Below are positions 1 through 11,580 of a stretch of DNA of 64,000 nucleotides, in pieces. The notes beneath the pieces were generated by a model. It was not told the origin of the DNA, made no database searches, and was given only the letters and a program-made list of their open reading frames with translations. The first letter of the stretch is position 1. Every line of letters begins with the position of its first letter. The stretch is taken from contig NC_049982.1 of NCBI RefSeq assembly GCF_000003815.2, positions 28,392,329-28,456,328 on the forward strand, given 5' to 3'. This stretch comes from Branchiostoma floridae (lineage: Eukaryota > Chordata > Leptocardii > Amphioxiformes > Branchiostomatidae). A program made the position numbers and the translations under genes.

Positions 1-1232
1 AACAAGTCAACTCGATCATGGAGGCCGCGAAGAAGGTGGGAAACGACAGAATCGCTCAGCTTCGCGCCATGAACGCCGCTCGGGAGAAACAGATGGAAGC
101 AGCCATGGAGGCAGCTGAGATGGACCTGGCCTCAGTAAGGAGCTGTGTCCAGTTCACGGACAACGTGTTGGAGTACGGGAGCCCGGCGGAGCTCATGTCG
201 GTGGCCGGAGAACTGACCGAACGGTTGGACCAAACCGCGGACGAGAAAAAAGCCGACAAGGCTGAGATGACCAAAGACTTGGTGAACTTGACAGTCGAAC
301 CTTCGACTTATAACGTTGATCAGGAAGTGTCCAAACTTGTCGGTGAGATCAGGAAAACATTAATCCCGATGTTATCTTCACCTCCAACGTTAACTACGCA
401 GGTGCGACACAATATGGTGATCGGTAAGGACGCCGGAGCTCTAAAACGCATTAAAGTTGTAGGGGAGAACAGACTTGGACAGTCAAATCATCTGACGTCG
501 CTTGCTGTCACAGCAGAGGGAGACATTGTAGCAACTGATCATGGCAACTCACGTCTGCAATTTTTGGGCAAAGATGGGTCTTTCAAGAAGAAAGTCGATC
601 TCAAATTTAAGCCATGGTCTGTGGCGGCACTGACAAACGGTGAGCTGTTGGTGACAGGAGACGGACACAAGATTCACGTACTGGACAAACAGGGGAGGGA
701 GTCACGTGTCATCCAGGTGACAGGGGCTGCAGAGACAGGTGCAAATACGACAGGTATCGCGGTTGACGGTTTAGGACACATCATCGTCACAATCGGGCAC
801 CAGGTTTTCAAACTCTGCCCCAGCGGTGACGTCATGATGAGGATTGGGATCAAAGATCAAGGTCAGCAGTATTTTGGCTCCTCCCTCCGTGTGGCCGTCA
901 ACAGCAGGAACCAGATCATTGTCAGTGATTGGCGCAAGAACAAAATGATGATGTTTGACCCTTCAGGTCGCCATCTGTTCACGTGCGGCTCACGTGGCTC
1001 CGGACCTGGTCAGCTGCACGATCCCCACTGTGTCATAACGGACAGCGAGGACGACATCATCGTGGCTGACTTTTGGAACCACCGTGTTTCCCTGTTCAGT
1101 CGGGACGGCACGTTTATCAGGCACTTGCTGACACAGACTGAACACGGTCTGTGCTATCCAATGGGGCTGGCATTGACTTACGACGGACATCTGATTGTTT
1201 CTGAGAACAATACAATCAATTTTTTCATGTAA
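1..1232 (+). CDS. TRIM-NHL protein, array copy 1 (5' part outside window)
   Basis: The frame is already open at base 3 and ends at TAA 1230-1232, giving about 409 visible codons. The ATG at 18 is an internal residue (Ile in most paralogues), not a start. Visible parts are the distal coiled coil (KKVGNDRIAQLRAMNAAREK), a linker with LSSPPTLTTQ, and a complete NHL propeller ending TINFFM. RING and B-boxes must lie upstream of the window. Propeller loops are individual to this copy: SDWRKNKM and ADFWNHRV against SDWWNNKM and SDCNNRRV in copy 4. By family it would be a cytoplasmic E3 ubiquitin ligase with a propeller for substrate or RNA binding; that role is inferred. No lesion is seen. An AATAAA lies at 1551-1556. 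Confidence 0.9.
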   Translation, partial: QVNSIMEAAKKVGNDRIAQLRAMNAAREKQMEAAMEAAEMDLASVRSCVQFTDNVLEYGSPAELMSVAGELTERLDQTADEKKADKAEMTKDLVNLTVEPSTYNVDQEVSKLVGEIRKTLIPMLSSPPTLTTQVRHNMVIGKDAGALKRIKVVGENRLGQSNHLTSLAVTAEGDIVATDHGNSRLQFLGKDGSFKKKVDLKFKPWSVAALTNGELLVTGDGHKIHVLDKQGRESRVIQVTGAAETGANTTGIAVDGLGHIIVTIGHQVFKLCPSGDVMMRIGIKDQGQQYFGSSLRVAVNSRNQIIVSDWRKNKMMMFDPSGRHLFTCGSRGSGPGQLHDPHCVITDSEDDIIVADFWNHRVSLFSRDGTFIRHLLTQTEHGLCYPMGLALTYDGHLIVSENNTINFFM

Positions 1233-2611
1233 AACGCAATTTGAAGACATCCACACGTACTTAATCCATACTTCCAATCTATGCAAGATTTTAATGTCTC
1301 CAAAATGTTTTTTCTTAATGTCATATGCACCCGTGTCAGTAAGACGTCATTTGATTTGATTGTTCAATTTAACTTCACTCCTGTAAAGCCTAGCTATCCT
1401 TAAGTTTGGGATATAATTTCAATACCATCTTGGCCCCCCCTTCATATCAGTATGAAACATAATGGTAAACAATGACATGGCTTTTCTGTTTAGTGTGTCG
1501 ATAGAGCAAATAGGACGTTTCATTATGAATTGACAATTTATGTTAACACTAATAAAATAAACGGCATACTATCTGTAAATGAAGCAATAATTTATACATA
1601 TATTATGTGGTATATCCGACAAGGTCACGTAAATATTTCAAATGCCAGATATAGAACATTTTGCTGTTTCTCTCAGGCCTGTCTCGCTATGCTCATTAAA
1701 TTTCCTCCCAGCAGTCTTTTTTGTCATACATTCCTGTATTCAACGACACTGCAAGTTGAATAATTACATAAGATTGATATAGTCTACTAAAAAGGTAGAT
1801 CAAAAATTGACAGGGACGCACTCCACGTTTGTTTTCCATGCATACGTCTAGAATCCAAGTCTGACATGCCATGTCATCTGGACTAGCCCTTTGTAATAGC
1901 CACGAGCTAGCTGACGGCCCCAACAGTGCGTGTTGAACACAAAATATAGATTATAAGTTTTATAACTAGTCACAGCAGATGAAATGTCTCAGCGAGACAT
2001 CATGGTACAGCAGTCACTTAAAAGTTATTATCATGATAGCTGTTATCCCGTTACCCCTCCCGATTAATCAGTATAGGTGTGCCAAAATACAGATTAGACA
2101 TCCTGGTTCAGGCCGTCTTTATATCTTTTTGGCACCATGACCACATCAAGAGAAAACTCTCGAGCAAAGTTCATTGATGATGGGTATTTTGTGCGTTTTT
2201 TTTGTCGCTTTTCAAAGCGCACTTTTACGTCGTGGATCGCATTAGATCTATTATTATGTATTAGGCAATACAGACCCAATTTTGCCGCTCAACGGTGTCA
2301 ATCGAGTTAAACAAGATCTTGCAATTACGGCGGAAATTGAAGATGTAAATCAGAATATTTTTTGACACAGAGTATCAATTGACGTGTGAAGAGTAGAACG
2401 GGAGAAAGTTGACTGCATCTTAAAAGCTTTTGGCTAAACTTACACACGATATAAATCAGTGATTTGTACAATGGTTTTGCTCTAATATTGCTTAAAAGAG
2501 ACCTATAGATAAACGACAATGAATCTGGTGTTTTCAGGGCGGTTCCACTGATTGACATACCAGAGTTTGGTGTGCGCCAGTGGCTTCCTGCGGGGCGCCT
2601 GGAGGCAGCAA
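1233..2611. repeat. Type I spacer between TRIM copies 1 and 2
   Basis: No gene is seen. The sequence aligns by eye with the spacer 4801-6343 throughout, and in part with 27450-28423. It carries the 3' UTR of copy 1, the AATAAA at 1551-1556, and near 2060-2330 a block that recurs at about 5640-5890 but is missing after copy 4. The last ~90 bases (from about 2530) are the putative non-coding first exon of copy 2, ending at a GTAAGA donor at 2612. Short ORFs here are not shared between units. Confidence 0.6.
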
Positions 2612-2818
2612 GTAAGAATAATTATGATTCTTTTTCGTGTCTATTCTTTCTTTTGTAAGAATACGACAATTTCGACGAAAGTACAGTGTGTCATTCCAAA
2701 AACTTAAAACTGTTGTTAAGTTTTTGCAGAACCCCTCCCGACCAGTGGAACGTTCCACCGTGACCGTCAACAGATGTCAACAGCTTGGTTTCGCTGTGTC
2801 ATACTTCCGGGAGAGAAA

Positions 2819-4800
2819 ATGGCGTCGAACGCAATCAGCTACATTACCGACGAATTTCTCGTCTGCCAGGTGTGTCTTGAGGACTTCAGGCAGCCTAAGG
2901 TGCTGCCGTGTCTTCACACCTTCTGACAGCCGTGTTTGGATAGGCTCCTGGCCACAGAGCCGGCAGGGAAACTGGATTGTCCAACATGCCGACAGGACGT
3001 GCCACTCCCTGAAAATGGCGTCCAGGGGCTGAAGTCCAACTTCCTCGTTGGAAAGCTGCGCGACATTCTGCAACAACAGCCGAAAGGGGAAACTTCCGAG
3101 GCGCGGGAGGATGGAGTCCCCTGTACGGTCTGTGAGGCCGGGAACTCTGCTCAGTTCTACTGTGTGGAGTGTACCGACTACCTGTGTCAGACGTGTAAAG
3201 ACATGCACCGTCGGTTCAAAGAAAGCAAGGACCACAAAACTGTAACAATACAAGACCTGCAATCCGGCCAGGCTGCCGCCGAGCTCCGGGGAAGAGAGAC
3301 CTCCAAGTGTGAGGATCACCATGAACTGAACAAGTTCTACTGTGACACCTGTCACCGGGTCATCTGTCTGCACTGTGTGGTCACGGCGCACAAAGATCAC
3401 CAGTATGTGGAGATAGAGAAGGCAGCCGAGAGAGAGGGAGCAAAGATCAAGGAAAAGCTGGCGACAGTGAAAAACACAGCAGACCTCCATCAGAACTGGA
3501 TACAAGACTTGCAGTCAGTGAAGGACGAGTGGTCCTCACAGGTACAGCGGACAGAAGAACAGATCGGAAAACAAGTCAACTCGATCATCGAGACCGCGAA
3601 GAAGGTGGGAAACGACAGAATCGCTCAGCTTCGCTCCATGAACGCTGCTCGGGAGAAACAGATGGAAGCCGCCATGGAGGCAGCTGAGATGGACCTGGCC
3701 TCAGCCAGGAGCTGTGTCCAGTTCACGGACAACGTGTTGGAGTACGGGAGCCCGGCGGAGGTCATGTCGGTGGCCGGAGAACTGACCGGACGGTTGGACC
3801 AAATCGCGGACGAGAACACAACCAACAAGGCTGAAATGACCAAAGACTTGGTGAACTTGATAATTAACCTAAAACTTATAACGTGGAGCAGGAAGTGTCC
3901 AAACTTGTCGGTGAGATCACGAGAACAGCAATCCCGATGTTATCTTCACCTCCAACGTTAACTACACAGGTGCGGCACAATATGGTGATCGGTAATGACG
4001 ACAGAGGTCTAAAACGCGTTCAAGTTGTAGGGAAGGATAGAGATGGACAGTCTCAATTTCTGACGTCGCTTGCTGTCACAGGAGAGGGAGAAATTGTAGC
4101 AACTGATTACGACAACTCACGTCTGCAATTGTTGGGCAAAGATGGGTCTTTCAAGAAGAAAGTCGATCTCAAATTTAAGCCATGGTCTGTGGCGGCACTG
4201 ACAAACGGTGAGCTGTTGGTGACAGGAGACGGACACAGGATTCACGTACTGGACAAACTGGGGAGGGAGTCACGTGTCATCCAGGTGACAGGGGCTGCAG
4301 AGACAAGTGAAACTACTGAGGGAGTCGCGGTTGACAGTTTGGGACGCATCATCGTCACAATCGGGCACCAAGTTTTCAAACTCAGCCCCAGCGGTGACGT
4401 CATGATGAGGATCGGGGGAAAAGATCAAGGTCAGCAGTATTTTGGCTCCTTCCTCCGTGTGGCCGTCAACAGCAGGAACCAGATCATTGTCAGTGATGAG
4501 TGGAACAGCAACATGATGATGTTTGACCCCTTCGGTCGCCATCTGTTCACGTGCGGGTCACCTGGCTCGGGACCTGGTCAGCTGGACTATTCCCACTGTG
4601 TCATAACGGACAGCGAGGACAACATTATTGTGTCTGACTGTGGCAACAATCGTGTTTCCCTGTTCAGTCGGGACGGCACGTTTATCAGGCACGTGCTGAC
4701 AGAGACTGAACACAGTCTGTTCGGTCCAATGGGACTGGCAGTGACTTGCGACGGACATTTGATTGTTTCTGATTACGATACTATCACTTTTTTCATGTGA
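2819..4800 (+). pseudogene. TRIM-NHL pseudogene, array copy 2 (nonsense plus frameshift)
   Basis: The reading frame begins at MASNAI (2819) but codon 36 is TGA (2924-2926). In the intact paralogues this codon is TGC, the RING zinc ligand C36. Downstream, the frame is open from 2927 to a TAG at 3959-3961, passing B-box1 (KDMHRRFKESKDHK type), B-box2 and coiled coil. A single-base deletion near 3870, in the linker, then shifts the frame. The NHL propeller continues in the -1 frame to the TGA at 4798-4800. Asp8 of the RING leader is also Tyr. The upstream intron signals (donor 2612, acceptor AG 2728-2729) are intact, so it may still be transcribed. A Met at 2936 could start a RING-less B-box/coiled-coil peptide, but nothing supports its use. 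Confidence 0.85.
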
Positions 4801-6343
4801 AACGCAACTTTAATACTTAATCCATACTTCCAATCTATGTAATATTTTAATGTTTCCATAGTGTATTTTCTTTATGTCAAATTCATCTGTGACAATAAGC
4901 CGTCATTTGATTTGATTGCTTAACTTAATTTAACTCTTGTAAAGCCTTTCCTTAAGTTAAGGATATAATTTCAATACAATCTTGGCCACCTTTCATATAA
5001 GTATGAAACTTCATGGTTAATAATGACATGGCTATTCTGTTAATTGTGTCGATAGAGCAAATAGGATGGTTCATTATGAATTGACAATTTATCTTGACAC
5101 GCTCGAATACGAATAAAATAACAACAGCAAATTATCTTTAAATTAATTAATAATTAGTACATATATTATGTGGTATATCTGACAAGGTCACGTAAATATT
5201 TCAAATGTCAGATATGGAACATTTGCTGTTTCTCTCAGGCCTGCCTCGCCATGCTCATTAGATTTTCTTCCAGCAGTGATATACATGTGTAGTTTTTTTG
5301 TCATACATTCCTGTATTCAACGAAACTGCAATCAAGTCGAATAAGATTGATATAGTCTACTAAAAAGGTAGATCAAAAATTGACAGGGACGTACTCCACG
5401 TTTTCTTTTCATGTATACGTATGGAATCCAAGTCTGACATGCCATGTCATCAGAGCTAGCCCTTTGTAATAGCCACGAGCTAACTGACAGCCCCAACTTT
5501 GCGTGTTGAACACAAAATATAAGTTTTATAACTAGTCACAGCAGCTGAAATGTCCCAGCGAGACATCACGGTACAGCAGTCAATTAAAATGTATCATAGC
5601 TGCTATCCCGGTTACCCCTCCCGATATATCAGTATATAGGTGTGCCAAAATATAGATTAGGCATCCCTGGCTCAGGCCGCCTTCATATCTTTTTGGCACA
5701 ATGCATGAGCACTAGCACTTTGAAGAGCAAAATCTCGAGCAAAGTTCATTGATGATGGGTATTTTGTGCGTTTTGACGCTTTTCAAATCGCACTTTTACG
5801 TCGTGGATGGCACTTGATCTATTATTATGTCTTAGGTCATGCAGACCCAATTTTGTCGCTCAACGGTGTCGATCGAGTAAACAAAATCTTACAATTACGG
5901 CAGAAATTGAATATGTAAATCAAAATAGTTTTTGACACAGAATATCAATTGACAGGTGAAGATTAGAACGGGTAAAAGACGACTGCATTTTAAAAGCTTT
6001 GGCTAATATTACACATGATATATAGCGGTGATTTGTACCATGGTTTTGTTCTGGCAATACAGTAGAAGTCTATTCGCCAGCGTATCTTGTGCAATTATTC
6101 GGCTGGTGCAATAATGCGAAGTTATCCGGCTGTACCGCACCGGTTAGGGATTTGGTGATTCCATGAAATTAACAAAATTGTGCGTTAATCCGCTGTGCAA
6201 TCTACTGGCTTCTACTGTATTGCTTAAAAGAGGCCTATAGATAAACAGCGATGAATGCGGTGTTTTCAGGGCGGTTACACTGATTGACATACCAGAGTTT
6301 GGCGTGCGCCAGTGGCTTTCTGTGGGGGGCCTGGAGGCAACAA
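4801..6343. repeat. Type I spacer between TRIM copies 2 and 3
   Basis: Collinear with 1233-2611, with an AATAAA at 5112-5117 and the same 5640-5890 block. The one clear difference is a 158-bp inverted-repeat element at 6060-6217 that interrupts the conserved TTTTGCTCTAATATTGCTTAAAAG region. The putative first exon of copy 3 occupies roughly 6255-6343 and ends at a GTAAGA donor at 6344. No gene is seen. Confidence 0.6.
6060..6217. mobile_element. Short pogo/Tigger-like inverted-repeat element (MITE)
   Basis: Termini are CAGTAGAAGTCTATTCGCCAG on the left and, read from the other end, CAGTAGAAGCCAGTAG on the right. Both flanks carry a TA dinucleotide (6058-6059 and 6218-6219). The equivalent spacers after copies 1 and 4 lack the segment, which makes its boundaries visible. 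It is too short to code for a transposase. The CAGTA start and TA target site suggest a pogo-type Tc1/mariner relative; the family assignment is inference. Confidence 0.65.
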
Positions 6344-6527
6344 GTAAGAATGAGGATTCTTTTTCGTGTTTATTCTTTCTTTTGTAAGAAAACGACAGTT
6401 TCGACGCAAGTGCGGTGTGTTAAAACTGTTTTTGCACAACCCCTCCTGTCCAGTGGAACGTTCCACTGTGAACGTCACCAGGCGTCAACAAGTTTAGTTT
6501 CGCTGCGTCATACTTCCGGGTGAGAAA

Positions 6528-8513
6528 ATGGCGTCGAACGCAATCAGCGACATTACCGACGAATTTCTCGTCTGTCAGGTTTGTTTGGAGGACTTCAAGC
6601 AGCCTAAGATGCTGCCGTGTCTTCACACCTTCTGCCAGCCGTGTTTGGAGAGGCTCCTGGCCACAGAGCCTGTAGGGAAACTGGACTGTCCAACATGCCG
6701 ACAGGACGTGCCACTCCCTGAAAATGGCGTCCAGGGGCTGAAGTCCAACTTCCTCGTTGGCAAACTGCGCGACATCTGCAACAACAGCCGCAACAACAGC
6801 CGAGAGAGGATACTTCCGATGCGGAGGAGGATGGAGTCCTCTGTGCAGTGTGTGAGGTCGGGAACACGGCTCAGTTTTATTGTGTGGAGTGTAAAGACTA
6901 CCTGTGTCAGACGTGTAAAGACATGCACCGTCGGTTGAAAGTAAGCAGGGACCACAAAACTGTAACAATACAAGACCTGCAATCCGGCCAGGCTGCCTCC
7001 GAGCTCCGGGCAAGGGAGACCTCCAAGTGTGAGGATCACCAGGAACTGAACAAGTTCTACCTGTCACCGGGTCATCTGTCTGCACTGTGTGGTAACGGCG
7101 CACAAAGATCACCAGTATGTGGAGATAGAGAAAGTGGCCGAGAGGGAGGGAGCAAAGATCAAGGAAAAACAGGCCACAGTCAAGAACACAGCAGACTTGC
7201 ATGAGAAATGGATACAAGACTTGCAGTCAGTAAAGGACGAGTGGTCCTCACAGGTACAGCGGTCAGAGGAACAGATCAGAAAACAAGTCAACTCGATCAT
7301 CGAGGCCGCGAAGAAAGTGGGAAACGACAGAATCGCTCAGCTTCGCGCCATGAACGCTGCTCGGGAGAAACAGATGGAAGCCGCCATGGAGGCAGCTGAG
7401 ATGGACCTGGCCTCGGCTAAGAGCTGTGTACAGTTCGCGGACAACGTGTTGGAGTACGGGAGCCCGGCGGAGATCATGTCGGTGGCCGGAGAACTGACCG
7501 GACGGTTGGACCAAACCGCGGACGAGAAGAGAGCCGGCAAGGCCGAAATGACCAAAGAATTGGTGAACTTGACCGTCGAACCTTCGACTTATAACGTGGA
7601 GCAGGAAGTGTCCAAACTTGTCTGTGTGATCACGAAAACATTGATCCCGACGTTATCTTCACCTCCAACGTTAACTACGCAGGTGCGAGCAAATATGGTG
7701 ATAGGTAAGGGTGACAGAGGCCTAAAACGCATTAAAGTTGCAGGGAAGGACAGATTTGGACAGTTTCAAGATCTGACGTCGCTTGCTGTCACAGCAGAGG
7801 GAGACATTGTAGCAACTGATCTTCATAACTCACGTCTGCAATTTTTGGGCAAAGATGGGTCTTTGAAGAAGAAAGTGGATCTCAGATTTAGCCCATTGTG
7901 TGTGGCGGCTCTGACAAACGGTGACCTGTTGGTGACAGGACACGGACACAGGATTCACGTGCTGGACAAAGAGGGGAGGGAGTCACGTGTCATCCAGGTG
8001 ACAGGTGCTGCAGAGAAAGGTAAACCTACAGTCGGTATCGCTGTTGACGGTTTGGGACGCATCATCGTCACAATCGGGCACCAAGTTTTCAAACTCAGCC
8101 CCAGCGGTGACGTCATGATGAGGATCGAGGGCAAAGATGAAGGTCAGCAGAATTTTGGCTCCATCCTCCGTGTGGCGGTCAACAGCAGGAACCAGATCAT
8201 TGTCAGTGATTGTAACAACAACAAAATTATGGTGTTTGACCCTTCCGGTCGCCATCTGTTCACGTGCGGGTCACCTGGCTCCGGACATGGTCAGCTGAAC
8301 AATCCCTACTGTGTCATAACGGACAGCGAGGACAACATTATTGTGTCTGACTTTGGCAACCATCGTGTTTCCCTGTTCAGTCGGGACGGCACGTTTATCA
8401 GGCACGTGCTGACAGAGACTGAACACGGTCTGTACTGTCCAATGGGGCTGGCATTGACACACGACGGACATTTGATTGTTTCTGGGTACAGTACCATCAC
8501 TTTTTTCATGTAA
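6528..8513 (+). pseudogene. TRIM-NHL pseudogene, array copy 3 (two frameshifting deletions)
   Basis: MASNAI begins at 6528 and the RING (C16 to C57) is intact. A one-base deletion near 6773 (ACATCTG where paralogues have ACATTCTG) shifts the frame, and the protein would end at 6938 without B-boxes. Eight bases (TGTGACAC) are missing at 7060/7061 inside B-box2. Because 1+8=9, the original frame returns and stays open through coiled coil and propeller to 8513. The stretch between the two deletions is read out of frame, so B-box1 and most of B-box2 are lost. The 3' splice site used by the paralogues is also gone: TTTTTGCAG is TTTTTGCAC here (base 6437). The 3' flank is cut at about 8587 and has no AATAAA of the usual kind. 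B-box1 wording (CEVGN) is closest to copy 8. Confidence 0.85.
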
Positions 8514-9887
8514 AACGCAGCTTTAAGACATCCACACGTACTTAATCCATATTTGCAATCTATGAAACATTTTAATGTCTCCAATATGTATCCACTGGGG
8601 ACATACTGCGGGACGATACACTGGTGATAAAATGTGTCAACAACAAGAAAAGATTATCTAGGCTAGGGTCACAAACTGTGCTCCAAGTGGCTTGTTATTT
8701 GACTATTTCTACTATTTTTCGAGCGACCTGTGGAGCCTGGTAGAGGCACGGAAAATATTGCTTTACCAGAAATAAATGTATCTGTGAAACAATACGTAAC
8801 ATATGTTATCTGTCATTTTTAGTAGCTGTTAAAAATGCAAGGAATTCGACAACCGTATGGTCATAGGAATTGCTCCCTTGCTACATCTAGCTAGCTATTA
8901 GGGTACACTTAGCCTTTACAGGGTGTATTCCTAAATTGATACATGGTAGATGATATGGTTACACTTTTCTTTAGATTTAGATTGCTGTTAACATTTCAAT
9001 GGCTCTATAGACTATAGTTGTTACAAATAAATGGCGAGGTAGTTGAAACTAGTAACTTGAAACATTGTCGTGTTGTTGGGTGTGAGAGCTATACTGTTGT
9101 TTGTCTTCCGCGAGCCTGCCATCTGTGACACCTGGGGGTCAGAGGTCGTCGTTGTGATCATAACAATGTTTTGATTGGGTCAGAAGCGCTAGTTTCAATC
9201 CTGGCGGAAGTTATGTGCACTACAATGACAAGCTAATGACGAATGTGTTTTTGCCGACGCACTGGAGGCGGAGGCATTTTTGAAAATCAAAAACCACGCA
9301 CATGTCTATTCGTATCATGGAGCAGAGGTTGTAGGGATATCAAGTTGGACTGGTCTTCAGAAACAGGGGCTATATAAGAAGAGGCATTTCCGATGAACGC
9401 GAATAATCTATGGATGATTTTAAGATTCTTCAAATATCAAAATGGGTAGCCTTTGGGCAGTCCTACGTAAATTTCCAAGGCCTGCAACCTCACCGCTTTT
9501 CAATTAGCTCCAAAAAATGGGGGTCCAAACCACTCAGAAAATTTCCACAAGTCTCATCAACTTTTGTCTACCTTTTTTCATTGGCGACAGATTTGTTCTC
9601 CAGAAAAACTAAACCTAATAACCTTTTATGAAAGCTTCATTTCCTCCTGAAAAATATTTTGAAAGGTGTCACTTCTATATTTTTAGATGTCACTTTTAAA
9701 AGATGTGTAAAATTGAACAATGCTTGTGCTGACCAATTGTTTTAACTGAAATCAGTGCAATATGAATATTATAAAACGCGTATCATATATACCACTATGA
9801 TTTTGTTATCTTTTGTGAATCGCCTGTAGACTCCATTGCAGTCTTCCGAACGGGGCTATATTAGGGGGGGGGGGCTTTTGTTCGATT

Positions 9888-10004
9888 TTCAACGTTGGCT
9901 AGGTTCTCTTGTGCCGGGAAAGGTGGAAGGGAGTTTGCCGTGATAGCGAGTTTCTGCCCCGTCCGACGTTTCCCGGCACAAGAGAGAACATAGCCAACGT
10001 TGAA
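9888..10004. repeat. Fold-back inverted repeat, ~35-bp arms
   Basis: The left arm begins TTCAACGTTGGCTA and ends GTGCCGGGAAA. The right arm (9969-10004) is nearly its reverse complement, reading TTTCCCGGCACAAGAG to CCAACGTTGAA. About 47 bases separate them. RNA from either strand would form one long hairpin. It could be a small fold-back transposon or a hairpin RNA source; no target-site duplication was recognised. Confidence 0.6.
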
Positions 10005-10444
10005 AGGTCTGAATTAGTTGTCCAGTCTTAACTTTGTATCTGTACATATCAAATCATGACAGCAGCAACTCCGAGTATAAGAAACTTGAGTATATTTTAT
10101 TTCAAATAAGTAAGTAGTACAAAAGTTGAGTGGGTTATATACTTATAACTCTTAATTCCTGGTTCGGTATACATATTTTTCAGTAACAAAACTAACAATT
10201 CGTGAGGATTATCTTTGGCAGAAGTCGACGACAGAGCTATGTATTATTATGTATATATATCTCATATCAGGGTAACGTTAGAGACTACGATCTTTAAAAA
10301 AAACACCGGTTCTCTCAGTAGAGATCCTGATCAGAGTCTGTAGATTTAAAGACATTCCCTTAAAAGAGATAGCTTTTCAACCTCGATTCATGTCATTTTA
10401 GATCACAAAATTACTACTCTGATCGTAGTTATTGTCTACAGAGA

Positions 10445-10870
10445 TCGGTCGGGATCTCTACCGGTAGACTCCGGATCTTTACCGGGAGAATAGGGATCTC
10501 TACCGGAAGACTTGGGATCTCCACCGGAAGACTCGGGATCTCTACTGGTAGACTTGGGATCTCTACCGGAAGACTCGGGAGTTCTACCGGAAGACTCGGG
10601 ATCTATACCGAAAGACTTGGGATATATACCAGAAGACTTGGGATCTCTACCGAAAGACTCGGGGTCTATACCGGAAGACTGGGGATCTCTACCGGAAGAT
10701 TCGGGATCTCTACCGGAAGACTCGAGATCTCTACCGGAAGACTCGGGAGTTTTACCGGAAGACTCGGGATCTCTACCGCAAGACTCGGGAACTATACCGG
10801 AAGACTCGGGATCTCTACCGGGAGACTCGGGAACTATACCGGAAGACTCGGGATCTATACCAACAGACTA
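10445..10870. repeat. 21-bp minisatellite (~20 copies)
   Basis: Tandem copies of a 21-base unit of the form ACCGGAAGACTCGGGATCT plus two bases, with scattered substitutions (GGGAGTTCT, GGAACTATA). Because 21 is a multiple of three, the + strand stays open for 119 codons (10512-10871) as a PEDSGSL heptad. There is no supporting start, splice site or flanking exon, so it is annotated as a repeat and not as a gene. Confidence 0.85.
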
Positions 10871-11344
10871 GGGAATTCTGCCAGCTAGCAATCTCTACCT
10901 GACATATGCTTTCATTGTTATGTTCGCAGTTTAGCAAAGCCACGCACGGGATGTAAGATTAGTTAGATAGATATATCAATAGCAGAATAAAAACTGACAG
11001 GTAGCAATATCATCCTAAACTCACAGTGCTATTATATCATACGTGATATTATATGTATCAATAACGAAACGAATATGATGATAACGAGATAATTGAGTCT
11101 ATATATCTTAGTCAATGAAGCACATATAGAAGTGTCAACCAGCTAGTATAGTGTTCAAGACGTCAATACTTAAATGTTGTTGTCAGAATATAACCACATG
11201 ATATTCTTATTGAATAGACTATACTAAGTACAACGTCATATATACGTTATATGATATATATAGTAAAGAGTAGAATAAGCACCATATAGAAGAGTAAGAG
11301 AGATTTGACATTATCTCAAACTACGAACAGCAGTGTCCTGCCAA

Positions 11345-11580
11345 ATAAGGAGGTTCAAAGGTCCAACTGCGCTTGCGCATCGAAAAGCATTGTGGGTAAA
11401 TATGTCGAAGGCGATGACCCCTGAAATTACACGTCTGGGCATTGTTATTGTAGTGCAAACCAACCGACGGAGTCGGGACATGTATAAAGCTATCGGTTAT
11501 GACAAGGACTGTTTACAAGCCTTCACCTTGGAAATATTTATTACCCACAGTGCACTTCTTTGCACATGCTCAGTTGGATA
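11345..11580. mobile_element. Inverted-repeat element of the ATTGTGGGTA family, copy a
   Basis: The left end reads GGTTCAAAGGTCC, then GCGCTTGCGCATCGAAA and GCATTGTGGGTAAAT. The right end, read backwards, gives CAACTGAGCATGTGCAAAG and CACTGTGGGTAATAA. The same terminal wording recurs at 12633-13040, 19193-19396 and, more loosely, 20030-20265, all near or within the calpain-like gene. No transposase is encoded. It is a MITE by structure; the superfamily is unknown. Confidence 0.5.

Noticed and set aside
2924-2926. UGA at a Cys codon as a selenocysteine codon in copy 2
   Set aside because: A second frameshift lies downstream, no SECIS-like element was recognised, and no paralogue has UGA there. 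A nonsense mutation is the simpler reading.
2777-3505. Long minus-strand ORFs (240-270 codons) opposite the RING/B-box region of several TRIM copies (also 6420-7217, 34027-34842, 43031-43819, 48887-49678, 52956-53747, 59993-60808)
   Set aside because: They are the mirror of a highly conserved sense frame with biased codons. They are broken in copies 4, 5, 7 and 11, and their starts fall in the middle of the coiled coil. Nothing suggests an antisense protein.
9410-9631. 73-codon ORF downstream of a TATATAA at 9371
   Set aside because: No domain, no splice support and repeat-like wording. The TATA match alone is weak in AT-rich DNA.
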